Assembly: GCA_002419385.1 (NCBI GenBank)
Contig: DIFZ01000060.1
Location: 1 to 57,701, forward strand
Source of the DNA: Geobacter sp. UBA5735
GTDB taxonomy: Bacteria; Desulfobacterota; Desulfuromonadia; Geobacterales; Geobacteraceae
Direction of reading: 5' to 3'
Length of the DNA: 57,701 bases
In this document: piece by piece, positions 31,540 through 42,163 of the stretch
How the letters are laid out: each line of letters begins with the position of its first letter
Position numbering within the stretch: position 1 is the stretch's first letter
Program-made: the position numbers and the translations under genes
Notes under the pieces: generated by a model
The model's input: only the letters and a program-made list of their open reading frames with translations
Told to the model about the DNA's origin: nothing
The model's database searches: none

Positions 31540-31717
31540 AGTCTCTCCACTCTGCCGTGGGTTTAGGGCCTCACAGCGAGTTCCCTATAAGGGGGCATTC
31601 TTGTATCGCTTCAGGCAAAACCCGCAAGGGGCAGCACACCACGACCTGAAGAACACCCGTTCTGTGAATGTTCCGCAGGGGCTTGATAACCTCACGAACA
31701 TGGCAGAGAGACTACGC
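31540..31717 (-). ncRNA. ssrS: 6S RNA, RNA-polymerase regulator
   Basis: About 178 bases on the minus strand. The ends close into a stem (AGTCTCTCTGCC with GGCAGAG-TGGAGAGACT), and after the 5' strand comes ATGTTCGTGAGG...AGCCCCTG, resembling the 5' part of E. coli 6S (AUGUUCGCAAG...GUCCCCUG). An upper stem (CTTCAGG/CCTGAAG) caps the rod. 6S mimics an open promoter and sequesters sigma-70 polymerase in stationary phase. It has its own promoter and terminator and lies behind a DAHP synthase gene. Confidence 0.85.
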
Positions 31718-31721
31718 TTTG

Positions 31722-31750
31722 AGAGTACCCCAGAGCAGGGAAAAAATCAA
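31722..31750 (-). promoter_or_regulatory. Promoter of the 6S RNA
   Basis: On the minus strand, TTGATT (31750-31745) and TACTCT (31727-31722) are exactly 17 bases apart, and the RNA's closing stem begins about seven bases downstream. The -35 box overlaps the last codons of the DAHP synthase gene. Confidence 0.75.
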
Positions 31751-32790
31751 GCGGATTTCGGCTCCCGAAAATCATTTCCGCTACTGCCGAGAAAGGCGAT
31801 GAGTCTTCCGATCTCCTCCATGAGCCGGGCGAATCCCTGTGGTGTCAGTGACTGGGGGCCGTCCGACAAGGCCTTTTCCGGATTAGGGTGCACCTCCAGC
31901 AAAATTCCGTCAGCTCCAGCTACCAGAGCGGCCTTTGCCATGGGAGGAACCAGCATCCTCCTGCCCGTTGCATGGGAGGGATCCACCAGGATGGGCAGAT
32001 GGGTCATCTCCCTTATCAGCGGCACGACAGCCAGATCCAACGTGTTGCGGGTAGCTGTTTCGAACGTGCGGATGCCGCGTTCACAGAGGATTACAGCTGG
32101 ATTTCCTTCGGCCAGGATATATTCCGCCGCTGCCAGGAACTCCTCGATGGTCGCGCTCATCCCCCGCTTCAGCAGCACCGGCTTTCTGATCTTGCCCAGT
32201 TCGCGCAGCAATTCGAAATTCTGCATGTTGCGCGCCCCAACCTGGAGGATGTCCGCATAACCGGCCACCAGATGCACTGTTTCGGGGCTCATCACCTCGG
32301 TCACGAAGGGAAGCCCGGTCTGGCGGGAAGCCAGCGCCAACAGCCTCAGACCCTCCTCTTTCAGACCCTGGAACGTGTGAGGTCCGGTCCGGGGCTTGAA
32401 AGCCCCGCCGCGCAGCATGTCCGCCCCGGCAGCCTTGACGGCCCGGGCCGTCTCGCATATCTGCTCTTCGCTTTCAACTGCGCAGGGCCCTGCGATGATC
32501 ACGGGCCGCCTTCCGGCGCCGATTTCAAGGCCGGCTACCTTCACAATCGTATTCCTGGGATGGAAGTCACGGGATACCAGCTTGTACGGCTTGGAAACAT
32601 GGATGACTTCCTGAACACCGGGGAGATCCCTCACTGTTGAATCATCAACGTAACCCCTGTTGCCCAGGACCCCGATGGCAGTCCTCTCGCTGCCGGGGAT
32701 CGGCACTGCAGTGAACCCGAGCCGCCCGATAGCCTTTGTAACCGCATCAATCTGCTTCTTCCCTGCCTTGTGATTCATTACGATGAGCAC
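31747..32790 (-). CDS. DAHP synthase, first of two paralogs
   Basis: A 347-residue 3-deoxy-D-arabino-heptulosonate-7-phosphate synthase, the entry enzyme of the shikimate pathway (phosphoenolpyruvate plus erythrose-4-phosphate). The N-terminal 80 residues form the ferredoxin-like regulatory domain of the Thermotoga-type enzymes (PYKLVSRDFHP at the junction), then the TIM barrel with IIAGPCAVESEEQ, GGAFKPRTGPHTFQG, LLKRGMSATIEEF and ILVDPSHATG. I start at GTG 32790, which has GGAGG five bases upstream. The 32791-33065 gap holds no clear attenuator, unlike the paralog at 54465. Confidence 0.92.
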   Translation of the reverse strand: MLIVMNHKAGKKQIDAVTKAIGRLGFTAVPIPGSERTAIGVLGNRGYVDDSTVRDLPGVQEVIHVSKPYKLVSRDFHPRNTIVKVAGLEIGAGRRPVIIAGPCAVESEEQICETARAVKAAGADMLRGGAFKPRTGPHTFQGLKEEGLRLLALASRQTGLPFVTEVMSPETVHLVAGYADILQVGARNMQNFELLRELGKIRKPVLLKRGMSATIEEFLAAAEYILAEGNPAVILCERGIRTFETATRNTLDLAVVPLIREMTHLPILVDPSHATGRRMLVPPMAKAALVAGADGILLEVHPNPEKALSDGPQSLTPQGFARLMEEIGRLIAFLGSSGNDFREPKSA

Positions 32791-33065
32791 AAATGCCTCC
32801 GATATGAACTCATGTCCATCCGGAAAGTCCAGGTGGACACAGATGAAGTTTCCGAATTGCATACTGCATTCGTGTCGATCCGGAGATTCCGTATGGGCAC
32901 GAAATAATGGCTCGGAACAGGATAATGACCTATCGAAAGTAGTACCACGAAATTCCCTTTGGTGGTAGTATAGATTTCCCATAACTTCTCTCTGCAAGCG
33001 GTTCGTCAACGCCCGTCGATCTGCCATGAAGACAAACGAGACTGCCGCTGAAAAAGGAATGCCCC

Positions 33066-33350
33066 GTGCGACTGAAGGAAGAACAGATTGCAAAGCTGGC
33101 CGACAGGATTGTTGCCGACCTGGAAACCGGCAACCAGATCACTCTGAAAGTGGCGAGACAGCAGGCGGTCAAATCCGTCGCAGAAGCGATCAGGACTGAC
33201 CTGAAGGCAGAGGAAGACCTGGAGAGGGAAGCTGAGCAGCTCCTTGAACGGACTCTCCGCACAGCCGGAGACCTGGAGGGCATCGACCGGCACAAGATGC
33301 TGAAAATGATCAAGACAAAGCTGGCCAAGGATCGCAAACTGGTACTCTGA
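33066..33350 (+). CDS. DUF507-family protein, copy 1
   Basis: A 94-residue, strongly helical, charged protein of the DUF507 type (MRLKEEQIAKLADRIVADL at the start; LERTLRTAGDLEGIDRHKML). The family is largely delta-proteobacterial and of unknown function. It is 43 bases upstream of a second copy and likely cotranscribed. The usual start motif (IxxxxxxIxxxL) is present in both. Confidence 0.8.
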   Translation: MRLKEEQIAKLADRIVADLETGNQITLKVARQQAVKSVAEAIRTDLKAEEDLEREAEQLLERTLRTAGDLEGIDRHKMLKMIKTKLAKDRKLVL

Positions 33351-33393
33351 TGCACCACCGCCTGGATTCCGGCACACTCCCGGGAGGAATGAC

Positions 33394-33666
33394 ATGCAGA
33401 TATCCGAAGACAGAATATCCCATATAGCCCACAAGATCCTCGACCGGCTCTGGAATGACGACCTGGCTGACTTTCCGGATGATGCACGGACGCTGGACAC
33501 CATCAAATCATCTCTCACAGCCTATTTCTCGGTTGCGGACGAGATCGATGCCATTGTCAGAAAGAAGCTTGCCTCTTACTCCCCGGCAAAGGTCCCCGGA
33601 AGCAGGGAATGGGAGATCCTCTACCATAAGATATACCTGGAAGAGTCATCGAAAAGATACCGCTGA
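33394..33666 (+). CDS. DUF507-family protein, copy 2
   Basis: A 90-residue paralog of the preceding gene (MQISEDRISHIAHKILDRLW at the start; ending YHKIYLEESSKRYR). GGGAGG lies before the ATG. Identity to copy 1 is low but the N-terminal pattern and length match. Tandem DUF507 pairs recur in Geobacter-type genomes. Function unknown. Confidence 0.8.
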   Translation: MQISEDRISHIAHKILDRLWNDDLADFPDDARTLDTIKSSLTAYFSVADEIDAIVRKKLASYSPAKVPGSREWEILYHKIYLEESSKRYR

Positions 33667-33710
33667 GCCCCCGCGCCATTCTTCATCAGAAAAATATTTC
33701 AAATAATGAC

Positions 33711-33777
33711 TTGATTTTTCCCTGAGCCCTGTTTATATTTTAGCTCGTGATTAGCACTCGGATGGTATGAGTGCTAA
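33711..33777 (+). promoter_or_regulatory. groESL promoter with perfect CIRCE operator
   Basis: TTGATT (33711-33716) and TATATT (33734-33739) are 17 bases apart. Starting at 33751 is TTAGCACTC, nine bases, then GAGTGCTAA, a perfect CIRCE element placed at the transcription start. The HrcA repressor binds CIRCE and leaves when unfolded proteins occupy GroEL. No hrcA gene lies in the window. Confidence 0.95.
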
Positions 33778-33828
33778 TATTTTCCACAACAAATTATTTT
33801 ATCCAGGGTAAGAAAGGAGAATGAAGGT

Positions 33829-34116
33829 ATGAATCTCAGACCTTTGCAGGACCGCATCATCGTGAAAAGGCTCGAGGAAGAGAACAAGACTTCCGGTGGC
33901 ATCTATATCCCCGATACAGCAAAGGAAAAACCCCAGAAGGGTGAAATCATTGCCGTGGGCAAGGGCAAGCTGACCGAAGACGGCAAGCTCCTGCCGGTGG
34001 ACCTCAAGGTGGGCGACAAGGTCCTTTTCGGGAAATATGCCGGCACCGAAATCAAGATCGACGGCGTCGACTATCTCATCATGCGTGAAGACGACATCCT
34101 CGGCGTGATCGAATAA
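33829..34116 (+). CDS. groES: Co-chaperonin GroES
   Basis: A 95-residue GroES, which caps the GroEL cavity. The mobile loop (EEENKTSGGIYIPDTAKEKPQ) and the end (DYLIMREDDILGVIE) are standard. It is the first gene of the CIRCE-controlled operon, 60 bases before groEL. AAGGAG precedes the ATG. Confidence 0.98.
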   Translation: MNLRPLQDRIIVKRLEEENKTSGGIYIPDTAKEKPQKGEIIAVGKGKLTEDGKLLPVDLKVGDKVLFGKYAGTEIKIDGVDYLIMREDDILGVIE

Positions 34117-34176
34117 CAGCGATTTTCAGAACACTCCAGAATACCATTATAAATATCGACGGAGGAGATGACCATT

Positions 34177-35823
<1,647 letters not shown>

Positions 35824-35850
35824 GAACCAGCCACTGTTATCACAACGAAA

Positions 35851-35879
35851 AAAGGGAGCGGAAATCCGCTCCCTTTTTT
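35851..35879 (+). terminator. Intrinsic terminator after groEL
   Basis: GGGAGCGG-AAAT-CCGCTCCC (35854-35873) is followed by six T and preceded by a run of A, a strong hairpin terminator 30 bases after the groEL stop. Confidence 0.92.
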
Positions 35880-36069
35880 CGTCAACAGCCGCTGCATTAT
35901 CCTGCCTGCTCCCTCTGAATCCACCATGCGCTCATCCGCACAACATCTGAGTCCCCTGTTCTCGATCTTGACAACTTCTTGATATTCCTCCCCCCTATTT
36001 TGAGACGGCCTTGATGTCGGATACGGTAGAGTGTTATGTGACAGATAATCTTCTCAGGGGAGCCACATC

Positions 36070-37890
36070 ATGAAACAGGACCCTCCCGAATCTTTCCTCA
36101 AGGGCGTCATCAAATCGTTCGGGCTGGTGTTCGGCGACATCGGAACCAGCCCCATCTATACCCTCACGGTAATCTTCGCCCTGACCCCGCCGACCCCGGC
36201 GAATATCATGGGTATTCTCTCCCTGGTGTTCTGGACCATGACCATCCTGGTGTCCGCCGAATATGCCTGGCTGGCCATGAGCCTCGGCCGCAAGGGCGAG
36301 GGGGGCACCATCGTCCTCAAGGAGATCCTGGCCCGGCTGATGAAACCGGGACGGCAGATAGCCTTCGTCGGCTTCCTGTCCTACGTCGGCGTCTCCCTCC
36401 TGCTGGGGGACGGGGTGATCACCCCCGCCATCAGCATCCTGTCGGCGGTGGAGGGGATGATCCTGATCCCCGGACTGGAGCAGCTGCGGCAGGAAACCAT
36501 GATCCTGATTGCCGCGGCCATCGCCGTGGTCCTGTTCATCTTCCAGTACAAGGGAACCGACAAAGTGGCCGGAGCGTTCGGCCCCATCATGGTCGTCTGG
36601 TTCTCGGCCCTTACGCTCTCCGGGCTGGTCTCCATCGCGGCCCACCCGGAACTGGTCAAGGCGGCCAGCCCCTGGTATGCAGCGCAGTTCTTCAAGGAAA
36701 ACGGCTTCGCCGCTTTCTTCGTCCTCTCAGAGGTGATCCTGTGCGCCACCGGCGGCGAGGCGCTGTATGCCGACATGGGGCACCTGGGCCGCAAGCCGAT
36801 CGTCCGGGCCTGGTGCATCGCCTTCTGCGCCCTTATTATCAACTACTTCGGCCAAGGGGCCTACGTCCTGTCCCACGGCACCGGCAAGAACCTCCTGTTC
36901 GGCATGGTCCAGTGGGAAGCTCCAGTACTGTACGTCCCGTTTCTGATCCTCACCATCATGGCAACCATCATCGCCTCACAGGCACTGATCAGCGGGGTCT
37001 TCTCGGTTATCTACCAGGGAATAAACACCCGCATCATGCCGCTCCTGAAGGTCGACTACACTTCAACCCACTTGAAATCCCAGATTTATATCGGTGCGGT
37101 CAACTGGTCTCTCCTGCTGGCAGTCGTCTTCATCATGCTGGTCTTCAGGAAGTCGGAAAACCTGGCCGCGGCCTACGGCCTGGCGGTCACGGGGACCATG
37201 ACCATCACCGGGATCATGATGACCAAGATCTTCAGCCACACCAAAAAAAAGTGGAAGGTCCCGTTCGCCCTGCTGGTAACCGTGGTAGACCTCGCCTTTT
37301 TCGTGGCATGCCTGAACAAGATACCCCATGGCGGCTACTGGTCCATCATCCTGGCCACCATCCCGTTCCTGACCATCCTTATCTGGACATATGGACAGCG
37401 CGCCCTCTACCGGGCATTGAAACCGCTCGACCTGGAGACCTTCCTCCTTTCCTACGAGCAGATCTACGCCAGAGGGATAAACATTCCGGGCACGGCGCTG
37501 TTCTTCATCAAGGAGATACCGGTCATCCCCCCCTACCTGGTCCACAACGTCATCAGGAGCAACATCATTTACGAACGGAACATATTGGTTTCCATTCTCC
37601 GTACCGATGAACCGTTCGGGGTCAGATACAAGATGATCGAGGGGATCGGCACCGGTCTGGACGCCTTCGAGATCCGGGCCGGGTACATGGAGGTGGTCGA
37701 TATTGAAAAACTCTTTCAGAAGCACGGAATCCGGGAGAAGGTCATCTTCTACGGCATCGAGGACATTGTCACGAACAACCCTGTCTGGCGCATATTCGGC
37801 GTCATCAAGAAACTGACGCCCAATTTCGTGCAGTTCTACAAACTGCCCGCGGGCAAGCTCCAGGGAAGCGTGACCAGGGTGGAGATGTGA
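36070..37890 (+). CDS. kup: Kup-type potassium:proton symporter
   Basis: A 606-residue low-affinity potassium uptake protein. Residues 10-430 hold about twelve spans with the family signatures GLVFGDIGTSPIYTL and SLLLGDGVITPAISILSAVEG; the rest is a cytoplasmic tail. Kup supplies potassium at low pH or hyperosmotic stress. It is the first of a run of potassium genes; kdpA follows after a small gene. AGGGGAG precedes the ATG. Confidence 0.96.
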   Translation: MKQDPPESFLKGVIKSFGLVFGDIGTSPIYTLTVIFALTPPTPANIMGILSLVFWTMTILVSAEYAWLAMSLGRKGEGGTIVLKEILARLMKPGRQIAFVGFLSYVGVSLLLGDGVITPAISILSAVEGMILIPGLEQLRQETMILIAAAIAVVLFIFQYKGTDKVAGAFGPIMVVWFSALTLSGLVSIAAHPELVKAASPWYAAQFFKENGFAAFFVLSEVILCATGGEALYADMGHLGRKPIVRAWCIAFCALIINYFGQGAYVLSHGTGKNLLFGMVQWEAPVLYVPFLILTIMATIIASQALISGVFSVIYQGINTRIMPLLKVDYTSTHLKSQIYIGAVNWSLLLAVVFIMLVFRKSENLAAAYGLAVTGTMTITGIMMTKIFSHTKKKWKVPFALLVTVVDLAFFVACLNKIPHGGYWSIILATIPFLTILIWTYGQRALYRALKPLDLETFLLSYEQIYARGINIPGTALFFIKEIPVIPPYLVHNVIRSNIIYERNILVSILRTDEPFGVRYKMIEGIGTGLDAFEIRAGYMEVVDIEKLFQKHGIREKVIFYGIEDIVTNNPVWRIFGVIKKLTPNFVQFYKLPAGKLQGSVTRVEM

Positions 37891-37893
37891 ACA

Positions 37894-38151
37894 ATGAAAA
37901 TCTACCTTTTCAATGCTGTAAGCGGCGCATACCTGGGGGAAGACTTTGCCGATGAGGGTCCGTTCAGGCATGACGCTTACGTCATTCCGGACGACGCTAC
38001 GACCATCCCACCACCGCGGGTCGAGGCCGGGCGGATGGCGTTCTTCAATATTCGCGAACAGTGCTGGAAGGTTTGCGACATCCCTGCCCAGCAAAACAGC
38101 CAGCCGTGCGATACACTTGGTGAACAGCCTCCATCGGAGGAAATCTTATGA
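37894..38151 (+). CDS. Small hypothetical protein between kup and kdpA
   Basis: An 85-residue protein (MKIYLFNAVSGAYLGEDFAD..., DATTIPPPRVEAGRMAFFN). GGAG lies nine bases before the ATG, and the gene follows kup by three bases. The start resembles segments of phage tail-fibre assembly proteins, but function is not assignable. Its last seven codons lie in a 23-bp tandem repeat that continues into the kdpA ribosome site. Confidence 0.6.
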   Translation: MKIYLFNAVSGAYLGEDFADEGPFRHDAYVIPDDATTIPPPRVEAGRMAFFNIREQCWKVCDIPAQQNSQPCDTLGEQPPSEEIL

Positions 38152-38176
38152 GCCCATCGGAGGAAATCTTATGAGC
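38131..38176 (+). repeat. Exact 23-bp tandem duplication of the kdpA start region
   Basis: CCATCGGAGGAAATCTTATG plus AGC is repeated exactly at 38131-38153 and 38154-38176. Each copy has GGAGG, the spacer and an ATG; only the second ATG (38171) opens kdpA. The first ATG (38148) yields an 8-codon frame ending on the TGA in the second copy. Confidence 0.95.
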
Positions 38177-39949
38177 GCATATGAATGGGTGGAAACAATA
38201 CTCTTTTTCGTAGTCCTGTTGGCCCTGGTGAAGCCGCTGGGCGCCTTCATGGCACGGGTCTACCAGGGGGAGCGGACCTTCCTGTCGCCGGTGCTCGCCC
38301 CCTGTGAAAACCTGCTTTACCGGATCTGCGGGGTGGACAGGGATGAGGAGATGGGGTGGAAGCGTTATGCCTTTGCCATGCTCCTCTTCAACTTCGCGCT
38401 GTTCGCGGCGCTGTTCGCCATGCTGCTCTTCCAGCACCTGCTGCCGCTCAATCCACTGAAATTCCGGGCCTTTTCCTGGCAACTGGCGTTGAACAGCGCC
38501 GTCAGTTTCGTCACCAACACCAACTGGCAGAACTACAGCGGCGAGTTGACCGCCAGCTATTTCACCCAGATGGTGGGGCTGGCTGTGCACAACTTCGTCT
38601 CCGCCGCCACCGGCATGGCGGTCGTCATTGCCCTGATCCGAGGCTTCGTGCGCCGCAAGACTTCCCTGCTGGGCAACTTCTGGGTTGACATGACACGGAG
38701 CATCCTCTATGTCCTCCTGCCGATTGCCCTTGTCGCATCCCTGGTCCTCATCTCACAGGGAGTGATCCAGAATTTCAGTGACTACGGGACGGTCCCCCTG
38801 GTCCAAGCTGTGCGTTACGACAAAACCAAGCTGGATGACAGGGGAAATTTGGTGAGGGACGCAGCCGGCAAGCCGGTTGTTGAGGCCGTGACGGTCCGGG
38901 AAGTCACCGTCCCCATGGGCCCGGTCGCCTCCCAGGAGGCCATCAAGGAGTTGGGGACCAACGGCGGCGGTTTCTTCAATGCCAACTCGTCCCATCCTTA
39001 TGAGAACCCGACTCCCCTCTCCCATTATCTTGAGATTCTGCTGATCCTGCTCATACCGTTCGCCCTTACCCACACCTTCGGCAGAATGGTCGGGAACCCC
39101 CGGCAGGGATGGGCGCTCCTGTCGGTCATGCTTTTCGTACTGATCACTTCATTCAGCGTCCTGCAGACAATGGAGGCTAAGGGGAACCCGCTGGTCGCCA
39201 GACTGGGAGTGGAGGGGGCCAACCTCGAGGGGAAAGAGATCCGCTTCAGCCTTGCCGGGACCAGCCTTTTCGAGGTCTCAACCACCGGTACCTCCTGCGG
39301 TGCCGTGGCCGCCATGCACGACTCCCTTACCCCCATCGGCGGCATGGTAACCATGTGCCTGATCCTTCTGGGCGAACTGGTACCCGGCGGGGTCGGCTCC
39401 GGTCTCTACACCATGCTCGCCTTCGCGGTGATCGCGGTCTTCGTCTCTGGTCTGATGATCGGCCGAACACCGGAATACCTGGGGAAGAAGATCGAGGTGC
39501 GGGAGATGTGGCTGTCGCTCCTGACGGTATTGATCGCCGGTATCACGGTCCTGATCCTGTCGGGTATCGCCATGATCACCCCTTCAGCAATGGCATCCAT
39601 GGCCAATCCCGGAGCCCATGGGCTTTCCGAGGTTCTGTACGCGTTTGCCTCCATGGCCAACAACAACGGCAGCGCCTTAGCCGGTATAAGCGCGAACACG
39701 AACTTCTATAATCTGCTCGGCTCCTTCGCCATGATCCTCGGGCGTTACCTGCCGGCTGTGGCGGTACTGGCCATGGCCGGGTCGCTTGCGGAAAAGAAGT
39801 ATGTCCCCCCTAGTCTGGGAACCCTGCCGACCGATAAGGCACCGTTCGCCATCTGGCTGACACTGGTCATCCTCATTGTTGGGGCGTTGAGTTTCTTCCC
39901 GGCCCTGGCCCTGGGGCCGATCGCGGAATACCTGTCCATGATGCGGTAG
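38171..39949 (+). CDS. kdpA: Kdp potassium ATPase subunit KdpA
   Basis: A 592-residue channel-like subunit that binds and passes potassium in the high-affinity Kdp pump. It has about ten spans and the selectivity loops TNTNWQNYSGE and GTNGGGFFNANSSHPYENPTPL and TSCGAVAAM. The start is the second of two tandem ribosome sites. kdpB follows after a gap with two palindromes. Confidence 0.96.
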   Translation: MSAYEWVETILFFVVLLALVKPLGAFMARVYQGERTFLSPVLAPCENLLYRICGVDRDEEMGWKRYAFAMLLFNFALFAALFAMLLFQHLLPLNPLKFRAFSWQLALNSAVSFVTNTNWQNYSGELTASYFTQMVGLAVHNFVSAATGMAVVIALIRGFVRRKTSLLGNFWVDMTRSILYVLLPIALVASLVLISQGVIQNFSDYGTVPLVQAVRYDKTKLDDRGNLVRDAAGKPVVEAVTVREVTVPMGPVASQEAIKELGTNGGGFFNANSSHPYENPTPLSHYLEILLILLIPFALTHTFGRMVGNPRQGWALLSVMLFVLITSFSVLQTMEAKGNPLVARLGVEGANLEGKEIRFSLAGTSLFEVSTTGTSCGAVAAMHDSLTPIGGMVTMCLILLGELVPGGVGSGLYTMLAFAVIAVFVSGLMIGRTPEYLGKKIEVREMWLSLLTVLIAGITVLILSGIAMITPSAMASMANPGAHGLSEVLYAFASMANNNGSALAGISANTNFYNLLGSFAMILGRYLPAVAVLAMAGSLAEKKYVPPSLGTLPTDKAPFAIWLTLVILIVGALSFFPALALGPIAEYLSMMR

Positions 39950-40009
39950 GGGCGAATCTCGTATTCGCCCTCCAACAGCCTGACAGGGGCGATCACAAGG
40001 ATCGCCCCT
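39950..40009. repeat. Two GC-rich hairpins between kdpA and kdpB
   Basis: GGGCGAAT-CTCGT-ATTCGCCC (39950-39970) and AGGGGCGAT-CACAAGG-ATCGCCCCT (39985-40009) stand side by side. They share the GGGCGA/TCGCCC ends but have no T-run, so they are more likely repeat elements or mRNA-stabilising stems than terminators. Confidence 0.75.
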
Positions 40010-40027
40010 GACACGAGGTATATGATA

Positions 40028-42094
40028 ATGGCCAAACATTCCCCAGCACCCATATCCATATTCGACCCGCGGATCATGCGGCCTGCTTTCATCGACTGCC
40101 TCAAAAAGCTCGGTCCGCGTTCCCTGTGGCGCAATCCGGTCATGTTCTGCGTCGAAATCGCCAGCTTCATCAGCCTAATTACCTTCACCCTGTCTCTCGC
40201 CGGAAAAAGCTCCGAACCGGTCTGGTTCACCGGCCAGGTATCCCTCTGGCTCTGGCTCACGGTCATCTTCGCCAACTTTTCCGAGGCCCTGGCCGAAGGA
40301 CGTGGCAAGGCCAGAGCTGCATCGCTGCGGAAGACCCGTACCGAGGTAAAGGCCAAGCTACTGAAAAACCCTGAGTTCGGCAGTGACTATGAACTGGTGC
40401 CCGGGAACCTGCTCCGCAAAAGAGATCATATTTTGGTAGAAGCCCATGAGCTGATCGCCGGTGACGGCGAGGTGATCGCCGGTGCGGCCCTGGTGAACGA
40501 GTCGGCGGTAACCGGAGAGTCGGCACCGGTGGTACGCGAATCGGGTGGAGATCGAACTGCCGTCACCGGCGGCACCACGGTAATCGCCAATTCCATCATC
40601 GTCCGTATCACCGCTGATCCGGGTAAAACCTTCCTCGACCGGATGATATCCCTTATCGAGGGGGCCAAACGGCGTAAGACCCCCAACGAAGTCGCCCTCG
40701 AAGTGCTCCTGATCGCCCTGACCTTCGTCTTTCTGCTGGTCTGCGCCAACATAAGTCCGCTCTCCATCTACAGTGTCAAGGCGGCCGGACAGGGGACCCC
40801 GGTCCCGCTCTCGGTTCTTACCGCCCTCTTCGTCTGCCTGGCGCCCACCACCATCGCCGCGCTCCTCCCCGCCATCGGCATTGCCGGCATGGACCGACTC
40901 TTCCAAAAGAACGTCGTCGCCCTGTCAGGGCGGGCGATAGAGGCGGCCGGGGACGTGAACGTGCTCCTGCTGGACAAGACCGGCACCATCACCCTGGGAA
41001 ACCGGGAAGCGGTGGCCTTCGTGCCAGTGGGCGGCCATACCGAACGAGAGCTGGCCGAGGCGGCCCTCATGTCCTCCCTCACCGACGAAACCCCTGAAGG
41101 GCGGAGCATCGTGATCCTTGCCAAGCAGAAGTACGGGCTGCGGGCGGAGTCCCTTCCGACCAATGCGGAGAACGTCCCGTTCAGCGCCGATACACGCCTT
41201 TCCGGCATAAATATGGGAGGTATTCGGTACCGCAAGGGTGCGTGCGACTCGATCATCGCCTTTGTCCGCGACCTCGGGAGCGATACTCCCGAAGATCTGG
41301 GCAAGCCGGTTAACGATATAGCCCGCGCCGGAGCCACCCCGCTGGTTGTCTGCCGCGACGGAGAAGTTTTCGGGATCGTCAACCTGAAGGACATCGTCAA
41401 GGGAGGAATACAGGAGCGCTTCAGCCAGTTGCGCAGCATGGGGATCAAGACCGTGATGATCACCGGCGACAACCCCCTTACGGCGGCCGCAATCGCGGCG
41501 GAGGCCCAGGTGGACGACTTCCTGGCCCAGGCAAAACCCGAGGACAAGCTGAAGCTCATCCGCGACAATCAGGCGGCGGGTTACATGGTGGCCATGACCG
41601 GCGACGGCACCAACGATGCGCCGGCCCTGGCCCAGGCCGACGTGGCGGTGGCCATGAACACCGGCACCCAGCCGGCCCGGGAGGCTGCCAACATCATCGA
41701 CCTGGACAGCAACCCAACCAAACTGCTGGACATCGTAGAAGTCGGCAAACAGATACTGATGACCCGCGGGAACCTGACCACCTTCAGCATTTCCAACGAC
41801 ATAGCAAAGTATTTCGCCATTATCCCGGCGGCCCTGGTTTCCATATACCCCCAGCTGGAAGTGCTCAATGTAATGCACTTGGCCACCCCTTTCAGCGCCA
41901 TCCTGTCTGCGGTCATCTTTAATGCGCTGATCATCCCGTTCCTGGTGCCGCTGGCCCTCAAGGGAACAAGATTCCGCCCTCTGCCGGCCGAGAAGCTCCT
42001 TGTCTACAACCTCCTCATCTTTGGAGTGGGAGGGATCATCGCGCCGTTCGTCGGAATAAAGGGAATAGATCTTGTGGTGGGGATGTTTGTGTAA
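40028..42094 (+). CDS. kdpB: Kdp potassium ATPase catalytic subunit KdpB
   Basis: A 688-residue P-type ATPase. The phosphorylation motif DKTGTITLGNREA, the TGES-type motif (VTGESAPVVRESG) and the hinge MTGDGTNDAPALAQADVAVAMN are all present, so it is catalytically intact. I use the ATG at 40028 (nine bases from GAGG); one two codons earlier at 40022 is also possible. Confidence 0.96.
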   Translation: MAKHSPAPISIFDPRIMRPAFIDCLKKLGPRSLWRNPVMFCVEIASFISLITFTLSLAGKSSEPVWFTGQVSLWLWLTVIFANFSEALAEGRGKARAASLRKTRTEVKAKLLKNPEFGSDYELVPGNLLRKRDHILVEAHELIAGDGEVIAGAALVNESAVTGESAPVVRESGGDRTAVTGGTTVIANSIIVRITADPGKTFLDRMISLIEGAKRRKTPNEVALEVLLIALTFVFLLVCANISPLSIYSVKAAGQGTPVPLSVLTALFVCLAPTTIAALLPAIGIAGMDRLFQKNVVALSGRAIEAAGDVNVLLLDKTGTITLGNREAVAFVPVGGHTERELAEAALMSSLTDETPEGRSIVILAKQKYGLRAESLPTNAENVPFSADTRLSGINMGGIRYRKGACDSIIAFVRDLGSDTPEDLGKPVNDIARAGATPLVVCRDGEVFGIVNLKDIVKGGIQERFSQLRSMGIKTVMITGDNPLTAAAIAAEAQVDDFLAQAKPEDKLKLIRDNQAAGYMVAMTGDGTNDAPALAQADVAVAMNTGTQPAREAANIIDLDSNPTKLLDIVEVGKQILMTRGNLTTFSISNDIAKYFAIIPAALVSIYPQLEVLNVMHLATPFSAILSAVIFNALIIPFLVPLALKGTRFRPLPAEKLLVYNLLIFGVGGIIAPFVGIKGIDLVVGMFV

Positions 42095-42096
42095 GA

Positions 42097-42148
42097 TACC
42101 ACCCCCCTCCTGGTTCAGGAGGGGGTGCCCGTAAGGGCGGGGGTGGTA
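42097..42148. repeat. Three-way-junction palindromic repeat between kdpB and kdpC
   Basis: TACCACCCCC (42097-42106) pairs with GGGGGTGGTA (42139-42148); inside are CCTCCTG-GTT-CAGGAGG and GCCC-GTAA-GGGC hairpins. The plan (outer stem plus two hairpins) is the same as in the element after polA at 31410, with different sequence in the stems. Confidence 0.75.
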
Positions 42149-42163
42149 AGGAGAACATATTCC

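Noticed and set aside
31540..31717. 6S-like structure read on the plus strand
   Set aside because: The conserved 5' motif, the promoter and the terminator with eight T all appear only on the minus strand.
32791..33065. Attenuator before the first DAHP synthase gene
   Set aside because: The only short leader-like frame has no aromatic run and no hairpin-plus-T pattern follows it.
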